A stretch of 64,000 nt of DNA from Rubinisphaera margarita (GCF_022267515.1 NZ_JAKFGB010000009.1:806001-870000); one strand, 5' to 3'. Counted from the stretch's first letter, positions 29,390 to 38,411 are shown. The notes: a model not told the origin generated them from the letters alone. Made by a program: numbers and translations.

Positions 29390-30757
29390 ATGGCTACTGA
29401 AACCAAGAATCAAGGTTCGACCAGTCGATCCTCCTCCCGTTCAAAATCTGCTTCTGTCGATGCCGATCCGGCTCTGGAAGCCCTCGATACCCACGACGTC
29501 AATATCGCCGAGCTGCAGCGGCTCACCATGAAAGAGCTGCTCGATCTGGCCCGCACGGAGAAACTGACCGACTATACCGGTCTGAAGAAGCAGGATCTGA
29601 TTTTCAAGATCCTCAAAGAACGCACCAAGATGAATGGGCTGATGTTCGGCGAGGGAACGCTGGAGATCCTCCCGGACGGCTTCGGTTTCCTCCGCAGTCC
29701 CGATTATCATTATCTGCCCTGTCCGGACGACATTTACGTCTCGCCGAGCCAGATTCGCCGCTTCGGTCTCCGCAACGGAGCGACTGTCGCCGGCCAGATT
29801 CGTCCGCCGAAAGAGAACGAGCGGTATTTCGCCCTGCTCCGCGTGGAAGCGATCAACGGCGAGGATCCGAATCTGCTCTCCGAGAAGGTCTTCTTCGACG
29901 ATCTCACGCCACTGCACCCGGAAAAACGTCTGCGTTTGGCAGCTGATCCGGAAGACCTGAGCTCCCGCATCGTCGATATCGTCGCCCCGATCGGTATGGG
30001 ACAGCGTGGTCTGATCGTGTCGCCTCCGCGAGCCGGTAAGACGGTGCTGCTGCAGAACCTCGCCAAATCGGTGATCCGCAACCATCCCGACGCTTATGTC
30101 ATCATGCTGTTGATCGACGAGCGTCCGGAAGAAGTGACCGACATGGAGCGGCAGGTCAAAGGTCCTCAGTGCGAAGTCATCAGCAGTACGTTCGACGAGC
30201 CGCCGAGCCGCCATATTCAGGTCTCGGAAATGGTCATCGAAAAAGCGAAACGGATGGTCGAGTACGGACAGGATGTGATTATCTTCCTCGACTCGATTAC
30301 CCGTCTGGCCCGGGCCTGGAACACCGAAGTGCCTCACTCCGGCAAAATCCTGACCGGGGGTGTCGATGCCAACGCTCTGCAACATCCCAAGCGATTCTTC
30401 GGAGCCGCCCGGAATGTGGAAGAGGGGGGCAGCCTGACGATCATCTCCACCGCTCTGGTCGATACCGGCAGTAAAATGGACGACGTGATCTTCGAAGAGT
30501 TCAAGGGAACCGGTAACACCGAATTGCATCTGGACCGCCGGATGGTCGAAAAGCGAATCTGGCCGGCCATCGACGTGAACAAGTCGGGTACCCGACGCGA
30601 AGAGCTCCTGATGGACGAAGAAGAACTTCGTCGCGTCTGGATTCTGCGACGTGTCCTCAACGACATGAACCCGGTCGAAGCGATGGAACTGCTGGTCAAC
30701 CGTATGCGACGGACAAAGACCAACGAAGAATTCCTGATGAGCATGAACCTGAATTAA
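29390..30757 (+). CDS. rho: Transcription termination factor Rho (canonical)
   Basis: A 455-residue Rho. The Rho_N helical domain (~36-78) reads VNIAELQRLTMKELLDLART; the RNA-binding cold-shock domain follows with GFGFLRS; the ATPase has P-loop PPRAGKT, LLIDERPEEV and IIFLDS. The Q-loop (SGKILTGGVDANAL) and R-loop (TGSKMDDV) keep both RNA-contacting Lys, unlike the paralogue at 10817. The C-terminus is normal for the family. This copy is the better candidate for the general termination factor. It lies downstream of coaE and upstream of ribH-nusB. Confidence 0.97.
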   Translation: MATETKNQGSTSRSSSRSKSASVDADPALEALDTHDVNIAELQRLTMKELLDLARTEKLTDYTGLKKQDLIFKILKERTKMNGLMFGEGTLEILPDGFGFLRSPDYHYLPCPDDIYVSPSQIRRFGLRNGATVAGQIRPPKENERYFALLRVEAINGEDPNLLSEKVFFDDLTPLHPEKRLRLAADPEDLSSRIVDIVAPIGMGQRGLIVSPPRAGKTVLLQNLAKSVIRNHPDAYVIMLLIDERPEEVTDMERQVKGPQCEVISSTFDEPPSRHIQVSEMVIEKAKRMVEYGQDVIIFLDSITRLARAWNTEVPHSGKILTGGVDANALQHPKRFFGAARNVEEGGSLTIISTALVDTGSKMDDVIFEEFKGTGNTELHLDRRMVEKRIWPAIDVNKSGTRREELLMDEEELRRVWILRRVLNDMNPVEAMELLVNRMRRTKTNEEFLMSMNLN

Positions 30758-30938
30758 CGGTCGCTCGTTTGATGGCCAGACAGAACGGCCCGGGCGTGAC
30801 TGTCCGGGAGCCGCAGCCTCTGGCGACTTGTCTTCATCGCTCCTGAACGGCGTTCCGTCGGATTACCACACAGGAATGTCTGTGCCAGCCCCGCCGGAAT
30901 GACGTGCTCACTCTCACTGACAACACAAGAACGACATC

Positions 30939-31418
30939 ATGACGCAGACGATTTCTGGACAACTCCTTTCTGATTCCGGCGAATTCGCCATCGTGGTCGC
31001 CCGCTGGAACGAACTGGTGACCGGCCGGCTGCTGACTGCGGCGATCGATACCTTTCGCCGGCACGGAGTTGCTGAAGATCGAGTGACTGTCATTCATGTC
31101 CCAGGCTCTTTCGAGATTCCTCTGGCCGCGGAAACCGCTGCCGCTTCGGGAAAATATGCAGCCGTCTGCTGTCTCGGGGCCGTGGTCCAGGGCGAGACGC
31201 AGCATCACGATTACATCAACCACGCGGTGGCTCAGGGATTGATGAACGCGATGCAGCGAACCGGAGTTCCCATTGCCTTCGGCATCCTGACGTGTGAAAA
31301 TCTCGATCAGGCACTGAATCGCGCGGGCGGCAAGGCGGGCAATAAGGGTGAAGAAGCCGCACTGGCGGCGATCGAAATGACCAGCCTCCTCGGCAAACTG
31401 CCTCGCAAGAAGAAGTAG
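30939..31418 (+). CDS. ribH: 6,7-dimethyl-8-ribityllumazine synthase
   Basis: A 159-residue riboflavin-pathway enzyme that condenses 5-amino-6-ribitylamino-uracil with dihydroxybutanone phosphate. FAIVVARWNELVTGRLL opens the substrate pocket, VPGSFEIPLAAETA is the conserved core, CLGAVVQGETQHHDYINHAV contains the catalytic His, and PIAFGILTCENLDQALNRAG the C-terminal part. Length is normal. nusB follows after 237 bp, the common ribH-nusB order. A GC-rich stem just after the stop (GGGCAGGC/GCCTCCC) is a weak terminator candidate. Confidence 0.97.
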   Translation: MTQTISGQLLSDSGEFAIVVARWNELVTGRLLTAAIDTFRRHGVAEDRVTVIHVPGSFEIPLAAETAAASGKYAAVCCLGAVVQGETQHHDYINHAVAQGLMNAMQRTGVPIAFGILTCENLDQALNRAGGKAGNKGEEAALAAIEMTSLLGKLPRKKK

Positions 31419-31655
31419 GGCAGGCTTCGGCCTCCCATGAGATACCTCTGGATCGCGTGGCCAGGTGAAGCGGCTGAATAGTTAAGAGAATGCCGGAACT
31501 TCGAGTGCTATTCTTCGAAGCGAAGAGAGGCAGGCAATAGCCTGCCCTGCGGTTTCAGGCACCACTTTCCCAAGGGGACCGCTGCTGGCTCGCCCGGCAG
31601 TGCATTTTTCAGACGACGAACGCCGTCTTGATCGACGGCTCAACGAAACAAACGA

Positions 31656-32054
31656 ATGTCCAAACGCTCTAAAGCTCGTGAACTGGCTCTGCAGATGCTC
31701 TTCCTCGTCGATATGAATCCCGACGTGGACGGCAAGACCGTGCTGGAAATGATCCAGGAACGCATTGAAGACCAGGAAGCCTCCCGCTTCAGCTGGCAGT
31801 TGTTCTCCGGCACGATGGAACGCCGCGATCAGATTGACGCAGCGATCTCTGCTGTCGCCAAGAACTGGACGCTCAAACGCATGGCCGCGACCGATCGCAA
31901 CCTGCTCCGCCTCGGCTGCTTCGAACTGCAGCACTTCGACACCCCGCCGACCGTGGTCATCAACGAAGCAATCGACCTGGCCAAAAAATTCGGAGCCGAG
32001 AACTCCTCCTCGTTTGTGAACGGGATTCTCGATCAGTTGAAGCCCCGCGAGTAA
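31656..32054 (+). CDS. nusB: Transcription antitermination factor NusB
   Basis: A 132-residue all-helical RNA-binding protein. It starts MSKRSKARELALQMLFLVDM, the arginine-rich helix that binds boxA RNA, and ends with FELQHFDTPPTVVINEAIDLAKKFGAEN...FVNGILD, the family signature. NusB with NusE promotes rRNA transcription antitermination. Position after ribH is a widespread gene order. Interestingly it sits 900 bp downstream of rho, its functional opponent. Confidence 0.96.
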   Translation: MSKRSKARELALQMLFLVDMNPDVDGKTVLEMIQERIEDQEASRFSWQLFSGTMERRDQIDAAISAVAKNWTLKRMAATDRNLLRLGCFELQHFDTPPTVVINEAIDLAKKFGAENSSSFVNGILDQLKPRE

Positions 32055-32409
32055 AGCGCCCGAAGCGGCGGCGTCTTGCCGCCGAAAGAGCGAGGCAGTT
32101 ATTGCGGCCTGATCATTTCGTGCGACGCGAGCATCCGGTCGAAACACTCGCATCGCGGCCCTGTATTGGCAACGTCCATTCGACGGCAGGATGCCGCCGC
32201 TATGGGCTTCGTCTCTCCCAGGCCTGCAGGCCTCAACCTCAACCCGAAACGTCAATGAGGTCCCTTTGACGCATGTCCTCACTGACGTTTCGGGTTAAGT
32301 AGCGGAGCGCCCGCGCCGCTCGTTCCTGAAGGAATTCACGGAAGACTCTCGCGATTTCTCCCTATTTGCCTATAACGGAACAGGCGAGATTTGCACCAAA
32401 GGAGAAGCG
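32055..32409 (+). repeat. Repeat-rich intergenic region with a long inverted repeat
   Basis: 355 bp without a gene. A perfect 7-bp CGGCGGC/GCCGCCG hairpin lies near 32063-32085, a related GGCAGGATGCCGCC stretch near 32184, and a 20-bp imperfect inverted repeat at 32241-32296 (listed separately). Confidence 0.6.
32241..32296. repeat. Inverted repeat formed by two copies of the 20-bp element
   Basis: Left arm AACCCGAAACGTCAATGAGG (32241-32260) and right arm CCTCACTGACGTTTCGGGTT (32277-32296) pair over 19 of 20 positions with a 16-base loop. A third copy of the arm is at 24983-25002. The structure is that of a REP/BIME-like element. Confidence 0.8.
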
Positions 32410-32634
32410 ATGTCGACGACGAAGTATCAGAAGGGACAGAACGTCCGATGGAAGTGGGGCAATGGCTGGGGGCACGGCAAGGTGCAGGACCACTTCACCG
32501 AGAAAGTGACGCGGCAGATCAAGAACAACGACGTGACCCGCGATGCCAGCGATGACAACCCGGCTTACCTGATCGAGCAGGAGGACGGCGACCGCGTTCT
32601 CAAATCGCACTCCGAAATCGAGGCCGATTCCTGA
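32410..32634 (+). CDS. DUF2945 (HVA1-type Tudor-like) small protein
   Basis: A 74-residue protein: YQKGQNVRWKWGNGWGHGKV, then VTRQIKNNDVTRDASDDNPA and AYLIEQEDGDRVLKSHSEI match the DUF2945 family, predicted to be a small Tudor/SH3-like beta-barrel. Its TGA overlaps the ATG of the photolyase gene by one base, so the two are translationally coupled. The biochemical role of the family is not established. Confidence 0.93.
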   Translation: MSTTKYQKGQNVRWKWGNGWGHGKVQDHFTEKVTRQIKNNDVTRDASDDNPAYLIEQEDGDRVLKSHSEIEADS

Positions 32635-34025
32635 TGGGGAGTCAGGTGATTGCCGACGAGCGGGTTCAGCTGCTCAATGACAAAGAAACGGCTGACGGCC
32701 AGTATGTTCTCTACTGGATGCAGCAGTCGCAGCGGGCGCTGGACAATCATGCTCTGGAGTTCGCGGTGCAGCGGGCCAACGCTCTCGAAGCTCCGTTGCT
32801 GGTCGCCTTCGGTCTGACCGACAACTACCCGGAAGCCAATCTCCGGCACTACACCTTCATGGTGGAGGGGCTGGTTGAAACCGCTGAGCAACTGAAACGC
32901 CGCAAAATTGGCTTCGTGCTTCGCTTCGGAGCTCCGCAGGAAGTGGCGGCGAAGCTGGCTCAGGACGCCTGCGAAGTTGTCTGCGATCGCGGCTATCTGC
33001 GACATCAACGGCAGTGGAGAGACCATGTCGCAAAGAGATCGCCGTGCAAGGTCTGGCAGGTTGAGAGCGATCTGATCGTGCCGATTGAAACCACGTCGGG
33101 CAAAGCCGAATACGCCGCCCGCACCATCCGCGGAAAGATCAACAAGGCGGCCGAGAATTTCTACGAAGAACTCCGCACGACCAGCCTTGATCAGGACTCG
33201 ACGAACCTGTCTGTGGCCGGGGAAGAGCACGACAGTGTTGCGGCGGTGCTCAACCAGTTGAAGCTGGACGAATCGGTCGGCTCAGTCTCTCATCACTTCA
33301 AAGGCGGGACGAACGAAGCGACCACGCTGCTGAAGCGGTTCGTCGATGGCAGGCTCAAAGTCTACAACAGCGACCGAACCAACGTCCCCGATCCGCCCGT
33401 TTCGTACCTGAGTCCGTACCTGCACTTCGGCCAGATCTCCCCGCTCACGATTGCTCTGGCGGTGCGCGAGAAAAAGGCACCTGCCGAGGACCGCGATTCG
33501 TTTCTCGAAGAACTGCTGGTGAGGCGGGAGCTGGCTCACAACTTCTGCTACTACACGCCGAACTATGATTCGTTCACCTGCATTCCCGACTGGGCCCGGA
33601 AGTCACTCGAAAAGCATCGTGACGACGAACGGCCGCATCGGTACACCGCCAGCGAACTCGAAGCCGCTGAGACACACGACACGGCCTGGAACGCGGCCAT
33701 GACCGAAATGAAACTCCGCGGCTACCTGCACAACCACATGCGGATGTACTGGGGCAAAAAGATCCTCGAATGGAGCAACACGCCCGAGTACGCCCACAAG
33801 GTGGCGCTGGAGTTGAACAACAAGTACTTTCTCGACGGCCGCGACGCGAACTCGTTCACCAACGTCGCCTGGCTCTTCGGCATCCACGATCGAGCCTTCG
33901 GCGAACGCGACATCTTCGGCAAGGTCCGCTACATGGCGGCTTCCGGCCTGAAACGCAAGTTCGACATCGAGAAATACATCCGCCAGATCGAACGCCTGAA
34001 GCGCAAAGAACAGAGCGACGAGTGA
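32634..34025 (+). CDS. Class II CPD (deoxyribodipyrimidine) photolyase
   Basis: A 463-residue light-dependent DNA repair flavoprotein. Class II features are YVLYWMQQSQRALDNHALEF at the start, VSYLSPYLHFGQISP, FLEELLVRRELAHNFCYYTP, LHNHMRMYWGKKILEWSN and the C-terminal YFLDGRDANSFTNVAWLFGI and ERDIFGKVRYM. It splits cyclobutane pyrimidine dimers using FADH-. It is coupled to the DUF2945 gene upstream. The terminal ~20 residues are basic. Confidence 0.95.
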   Translation: MGSQVIADERVQLLNDKETADGQYVLYWMQQSQRALDNHALEFAVQRANALEAPLLVAFGLTDNYPEANLRHYTFMVEGLVETAEQLKRRKIGFVLRFGAPQEVAAKLAQDACEVVCDRGYLRHQRQWRDHVAKRSPCKVWQVESDLIVPIETTSGKAEYAARTIRGKINKAAENFYEELRTTSLDQDSTNLSVAGEEHDSVAAVLNQLKLDESVGSVSHHFKGGTNEATTLLKRFVDGRLKVYNSDRTNVPDPPVSYLSPYLHFGQISPLTIALAVREKKAPAEDRDSFLEELLVRRELAHNFCYYTPNYDSFTCIPDWARKSLEKHRDDERPHRYTASELEAAETHDTAWNAAMTEMKLRGYLHNHMRMYWGKKILEWSNTPEYAHKVALELNNKYFLDGRDANSFTNVAWLFGIHDRAFGERDIFGKVRYMAASGLKRKFDIEKYIRQIERLKRKEQSDE

Positions 34026-34132
34026 GACGCTGAGTAAGGTTCGAGTCAACCACAGAGACAAAGAGGTCACAGAGAGTCGGGTCAATGCCCCGGTGCTTCT
34101 GAAACCTCAATGCTTCTCCACTCAAGCGCCGC

Positions 34133-35743
34133 CTAGTCCACCTTGGTGGATTTCTCTCCGGCTTCGATCTTCATTCCGGCGGCCCAGTGGATGCCGTTCT
34201 TCAGGAGCTTGATGAAGGTCGGGTGCTTGAAGTCGTCGACGTTGCCGAGCGATGTGTAGAACGACCGGCCGCCGTCTGCTCGTTTGAAGGTCCAGGCGAC
34301 CGGTTCTTCCGGATGGCCTTCGATTTCAGCGTACATCAGCGGAGTGGTGCCCGGCTCAAGCGGCATCACCTTGTAGAGCGACCAGCCCTGTGGGAATCTC
34401 TTACTGCGATCGATCCCTTTCAGGATCGGCGACTTCACGTCCTCGTCAACGCGAACAGTCGACTTCAAATCGTTCTTGTAGTGGTTGTGGTAGTTGCCGC
34501 CAAAAACTTCCTGATCCCAGCGCTCCCAGTCGGCATAGCCTTCCGGGGGTGGCTGCTTGATGTAGAAGGCATGGCTGGCGGTGCGGATGCCGACAATCGG
34601 TTTTCCGCTGGCGACGTAGTCGCGAACGATCTGCATATCGGCTTTCGGCAGGACCCGTCGACGGACAGAGAAAAGAGCGATGTCGGCGTCCTGAAGCTGC
34701 TCGATGCCCGGGATCAGATTCCGATCGTCATCGGCGGCGAACGCGAAGCTGACGCGGAAGTCGTCGCTGAGATGCTTCTCGGCAAACGGCGGCAGCGTTT
34801 CTTCCGTCTTGTACTCCCCTTCCGCGATCACCATTAACAGGTTCGGACGCTTGTCGCCTTTGAACCGAAACGGCTTGCCGCCGATGAACTGATTGCTCGT
34901 GATCGTCGGACAGACGAACTTCTCGATGTGAGAAATGATCAGGTCCGTTCCGGCGAAGTGACAGACGTAGGGAGCGGACGCCGGGTTGTACATGGTGTCG
35001 GTCATGTCGCGGAGCAGGACGGCGTTCTTGCCGTTGCGAACCATCTGCCGCAATCCGAACGGGCGCCCGAGCACGCACATGTTGGTGTGCACGCCGGCAA
35101 CGATGACGTTCTTGATTCCGCGATCTTCGAGAATGCTCCAGACTTCATCGCCCTTGTCGGAAATGAAATCGTGCTTCGCAACAATCCTGATGCCTGGATG
35201 CTGCTTCTGCCAGGGTCGTTTCGGATTCCGTTGCTCGGCTTCGAGGCGGGCAAGCCAGGTTTTCTTCTCTTCGGGGGTGTCGTCGTTGCCGCCGTCGGTC
35301 TGGTCGATCGGGTACTGCCCCGCTTCCTCGGCTGGAATCTGATAGCACCATTTGGTGATCTCTTCGGGCAGGTTGTCGGCTTTGGGCTGCGATGCAGCTC
35401 GCTGACGAGACGGGTGATCGGCGTAGGCATCCATGCAGCCGCTCGGTGCGTGAATGATCGTCACACCCTCGGCTCGCGCCTTGTTGACGGTCTCGTTCAA
35501 CCGGGGCACGAACTGTTCGAGCCGTTTGACGGCGTTCCAGCAGGTGTGCGAATCCCAGACGTCGCACAGAATGAGAGCCGTCTCTTCGGGCTTCCAGTTC
35601 TGTTCTTCGATGGTGCGATGAAACCGACCGGAGCCGGGGCTGGTCTCGTGTTGAGACCGCAACTGCAGCTTCAGCGGCTCGGCACTGAGAAGCGAAGCGG
35701 GCAGAAGAACAAGTGAAGTGAGCAGGAGCAGACGGCAGATCAT
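34133..35743 (-). CDS. Secreted cysteine hydrolase (isochorismatase-like) fused to a ThuA-like domain
   Basis: A 536-residue protein from ATG 35743 (GAGGGA upstream); the frame extends 267 bases further without signal-like sequence. Signal peptide MICRLLLLTSLVLLPASLLS. Domain 1 (~40-280) is isochorismatase-like: LILCDVWDSHTCWNAVKRLE with the catalytic Asp, AKHDFISDKGDEVWSIL and VAGVHTNMCVLGRPFG with the catalytic Cys. Domain 2 (~300-530) is ThuA-like: RPNLLMVIAEGEYKTEETLP, ADIALFSVRRR, SGKPIVGIRTASHAF and GRSFYTSLG. Each domain has a glutamine-amidotransferase-like or hydrolase fold with different chemistry. The substrate is unknown. Confidence 0.9.
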   Translation of the reverse strand: MICRLLLLTSLVLLPASLLSAEPLKLQLRSQHETSPGSGRFHRTIEEQNWKPEETALILCDVWDSHTCWNAVKRLEQFVPRLNETVNKARAEGVTIIHAPSGCMDAYADHPSRQRAASQPKADNLPEEITKWCYQIPAEEAGQYPIDQTDGGNDDTPEEKKTWLARLEAEQRNPKRPWQKQHPGIRIVAKHDFISDKGDEVWSILEDRGIKNVIVAGVHTNMCVLGRPFGLRQMVRNGKNAVLLRDMTDTMYNPASAPYVCHFAGTDLIISHIEKFVCPTITSNQFIGGKPFRFKGDKRPNLLMVIAEGEYKTEETLPPFAEKHLSDDFRVSFAFAADDDRNLIPGIEQLQDADIALFSVRRRVLPKADMQIVRDYVASGKPIVGIRTASHAFYIKQPPPEGYADWERWDQEVFGGNYHNHYKNDLKSTVRVDEDVKSPILKGIDRSKRFPQGWSLYKVMPLEPGTTPLMYAEIEGHPEEPVAWTFKRADGGRSFYTSLGNVDDFKHPTFIKLLKNGIHWAAGMKIEAGEKSTKVD

Positions 35744-36170
35744 GGGCAATCCCTCTTCTGAGTGTGGCAGGAGATTCGAGAATACCCGATTGGCCCAACC
35801 GTTCCAAACGAACCGTCGGTTCGCTCCAGCTCCGAGCAGTCCGGGTTGGCACAGAGATTGATCTCTGGGTTGCGAAAGCAACAGGAGGCTTGTCTGACCG
35901 CTTTCCGCAGCGCTTGACGCGGCTCGCGCACAAACGGGATACCGCGCAGATGAAGATCTTCTGGGGCACCTCTGCCGGGGAGTTACGAGCAGTTCGACAA
36001 AGCTGGTCATTACTGAGGAATGTCTGGGCCACCGGAGGGAAGTAACGTACGAAATTGAGTTCCGCTATTCCGGTCACTTTTCCCGGCTCGCAAACGTGGA
36101 TAGACTGCTGAAATACGTGATCTTCCTGATCGATAATGAACGAAGAGTCAGATAGAAGAAGTAGAGTTTC
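35744..36170. other. Divergent intergenic region before bioB
   Basis: 427 bp. The best promoter-like sequence towards bioB is a GATAAT box near 36133 with a poor -35 match; no biotin-repressor-like palindrome was recognised. Open frames across it lack support. Confidence 0.4.
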
Positions 36171-37199
36171 ATGACGTCAGCGACTGCAGCCGCACTTTCC
36201 TGGAATGAACTGGCCGACGCGGTTCTCAATGGGGAAACGATCGACGAGGCGACTTGCCAGCGGATTCTGGATTGCCCGAACGAAGAGTTGCTCGGTCTTC
36301 TGCAGGCGGCTTACCGGATTCGCCGGCAGCACTTCGGCAATCAGGTTCAGCTCTACTACCTGAAGAACGCCAAGAGCGGTCTCTGCCCGGAAGATTGCGG
36401 CTACTGTTCGCAGTCGAAAATCTCCGATGCTCCCATCGAAAAATACGCCTGGCTGAACGAAGAACGTCTGCTCGCCGGCGCCCGTCAGGCGGCCGACAAT
36501 CAGGCCAAGACGTACTGCATCGTCGCCAGCGGACGTGGCCCGACGAATCGCGAAGTCGATCATGTCGCCAAAGTGGTCCGCCGCATCAAGGACGAACTCG
36601 GTCTGCACATCTGCTGCTGCCTGGGACTGCTGAAGCCGGAACAGGCTCAGACTCTGGCCGATGCCGGCGTCGATCGCATCAATCACAATCTGAACACGTC
36701 CCGCGAGTACTACGACAAGATCTGCACGACGCACACCTATCAGGATCGCATCGATACGCTGAAGATTGCTTCGGAAGCCGGCATGGAACTGTGCAGCGGC
36801 GTGATTGTCGGGATGGGCGAAACCGATGACGACCTCGTTCGCGTCGCCGGGGAACTTCGCGAGTTGAACGTGAAGTCGATTCCGATCAACTTCCTGACGT
36901 CGATCGAAGGAACTCCGCTCGAGAACACGTCGGAACTGTCGCCGCAGAAGTGTCTGAAGGCGCTGTGCCTGTTCCGCTTCGCCAATCCGACGACCGAAAT
37001 CCGCATCGCTGGCGGTCGGGAAGTGCATCTGCGAACGCTGCAGCCGCTCGGCCTGTATCCGGCCAACTCGGTCTTTGTCAGCGATTATCTGACGACCAAG
37101 GGTCAGACGCCGTCCGAAGACTATCAGATGATTACCGACCTCGGCTTCGAAGTCGTGACGCAGGGATTCGAGTCGGCTGAGTCGGAAGCGGTTCGCTAG
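36171..37199 (+). CDS. bioB: Biotin synthase
   Basis: A 342-residue radical SAM enzyme that inserts sulfur into dethiobiotin. The [4Fe-4S] motif is CPEDCGYC (Cys 72, 76, 79). YCIVASGRGPTNREVDHVA, NHNLNTSREYYDKICTTHTY, CSGVIVGMGETDDDLV and IRIAGGREVHLRTLQ match the family, including the Arg of the auxiliary [2Fe-2S] site. Length is normal. No other biotin gene is adjacent. A small membrane-protein gene follows after 26 bp. Confidence 0.97.
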   Translation: MTSATAAALSWNELADAVLNGETIDEATCQRILDCPNEELLGLLQAAYRIRRQHFGNQVQLYYLKNAKSGLCPEDCGYCSQSKISDAPIEKYAWLNEERLLAGARQAADNQAKTYCIVASGRGPTNREVDHVAKVVRRIKDELGLHICCCLGLLKPEQAQTLADAGVDRINHNLNTSREYYDKICTTHTYQDRIDTLKIASEAGMELCSGVIVGMGETDDDLVRVAGELRELNVKSIPINFLTSIEGTPLENTSELSPQKCLKALCLFRFANPTTEIRIAGGREVHLRTLQPLGLYPANSVFVSDYLTTKGQTPSEDYQMITDLGFEVVTQGFESAESEAVR

Positions 37200-37225
37200 A
37201 GCATATCGTTCAGAGGAGCGGACGC

Positions 37226-37342
37226 TTGAAGGAGCCTCAGAAGGGAACGGGCTGGCTGTGGGTCTACGTCGCCGTCTGCGTTCTCTACCTCGGGGCGGGG
37301 ATCGGCACGCTGATCGCCGTCATTGTGACGCAATTCTTCTGA
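37226..37342 (+). CDS. 38-residue single-span membrane protein
   Basis: A short frame from TTG 37226, with GAGGAG seven bases upstream, encodes MKEPQKGTGWLWVYVAVCVL followed by YLGAGIGTLIAVIVTQFF and a TGA. The first 8 residues are polar and charged; the remaining 30 form one long hydrophobic helix with a Gly-x-Gly stretch. The close spacing after bioB (26 bp) and the strong RBS support translation. No family is recognised. It may be a planctomycete small protein of bioB operons. Confidence 0.65.
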   Translation: MKEPQKGTGWLWVYVAVCVLYLGAGIGTLIAVIVTQFF

Positions 37343-37382
37343 ACCTGGCGTCTTAACTCACTGTCATCTCCGTCTACAATGA

Positions 37383-37409
37383 ACGTTGAGTTCCCTCGGG
37401 GCTCAACGT
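37383..37409 (+). terminator. Hairpin between small-protein gene and HMA-MauE gene
   Basis: ACGTTGAG and CTCAACGT arms pair perfectly over an 11-base loop. There is no T run, so it may be a regulatory stem rather than a terminator. Confidence 0.3.
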
Positions 37410-37456
37410 CGCTAACCCGCTATCGCAGCGGTTGACCATAGACAGGAGATTGAACC

Positions 37457-38221
37457 ATGACGACCCGCTATTTCGAGACCGATCTGAACTGCAATAAATG
37501 CGTTTCCAAGGTGACGCCCTTCCTGGACGAAGATCAGGGGGTCGCTGAGTGGGCGGTCGATATCAACGATCCCCGCAAAGTGCTGAAGGTCTCCGGGGAC
37601 AACGTGAGCCCCGATCACATCTCCACGCTGGTGGAGAAATCGGGCTTCCATGTGAAGCGGGAACTGCAGGTCGATGAGCCGGAGCATGCGGCAACTGCTC
37701 ATCAGCATCACGATCGTCAGGCGGAGTCCGAAGGCTTTCAGCTGAAGACGTACTATCCCCTGCTGTTGATTGTCGGCTTTCTGCTGCTGATCACGGGACT
37801 CGTCGAATTCCGAGCCGGTGAATGGGTGACGATGCGGGCGATGTCGACCTTCATGGGCGGCTTCTTCCTCGCCTTCTCGTTCTTCAAGCTGCTCGATGTC
37901 CGCGGCTTCGCGGATGCCTTTACCTCCTACGATCTCGGAGCCCGGCACGTTCCCGACTATGCGGTTGCCTATCCGTTTATCGAACTGGCGCTCGGTATCG
38001 CCTATCTCACGAACTTCCAGCCGGTGGTGACCAATGCCGTGACGCTGTTCGTGATGGTGCTGGGGCTGATCGGCGTGAGCAACGCCCTGTTCAACAAGCG
38101 GACGATCCAGTGTGCCTGCCTCGGCACGGTCTTCGATCTGCCGATGTCGAAGGTGACCTTCATTGAAGACGCCACGATGGCCCTGATGGCCGGAGCGATG
38201 TTGTGGCATCTGCTCGGGTAG
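37457..38221 (+). CDS. Heavy-metal-associated (HMA) domain fused to MauE-like membrane domain
   Basis: A 254-residue protein. Residues ~1-70 are a ferredoxin-like HMA domain with the CxxC metal site in DLNCNKCVSKV and the conserved VSGDNVSPDHISTLVEKSGF. A His-rich linker follows (EHAATAHQHHDRQ). Residues ~95-254 have four to five hydrophobic segments with the MauE pattern, and end in CACLGTVFDLPMSKVTFIED, whose Cys pair recalls thiol-transfer proteins. A role in metal sensing, delivery or disulfide chemistry at the membrane is inferred. No cation ATPase is next to it. Confidence 0.88.
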   Translation: MTTRYFETDLNCNKCVSKVTPFLDEDQGVAEWAVDINDPRKVLKVSGDNVSPDHISTLVEKSGFHVKRELQVDEPEHAATAHQHHDRQAESEGFQLKTYYPLLLIVGFLLLITGLVEFRAGEWVTMRAMSTFMGGFFLAFSFFKLLDVRGFADAFTSYDLGARHVPDYAVAYPFIELALGIAYLTNFQPVVTNAVTLFVMVLGLIGVSNALFNKRTIQCACLGTVFDLPMSKVTFIEDATMALMAGAMLWHLLG

Positions 38222-38370
38222 GCCGCCAATCTGCTCGCGTACAAACTGGATGCTGGGCGGACGAAGCCGTCGGAGGATGCATCAGTCGCGTGGCTCAACT
38301 GACACCCTTTCACCGGGCGTACGCCTATGGAATCACCCACGTCCAATACCGCTTCGCCCACGGCTGCGCC

Positions 38371-38393
38371 GCCCCGAAAGAATCTTTCGGGGC
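38371..38393. terminator. Hairpin between convergent genes
   Basis: GCCCCGAAAG and CTTTCGGGGC form a perfect 10-bp stem with a 3-base loop, 150 bp after the HMA-MauE gene and 20 bp before the DUF1501 stop. No T run. Confidence 0.4.
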
Positions 38394-38411
38394 CACCTCC
38401 TCGAGGCCGTA

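Noticed and set aside
29441..30529. 362-residue minus-strand frame opposite the canonical rho
   Set aside because: It is complementary to a perfectly conserved Rho coding frame and has no motif.
34034..34060. T-arm-like GGTTCGAGTCAACC, possible tRNA
   Set aside because: No acceptor, D or anticodon stem in either direction; the flanking ACCACAGAGACAAAGAGG is a low-complexity phrase.
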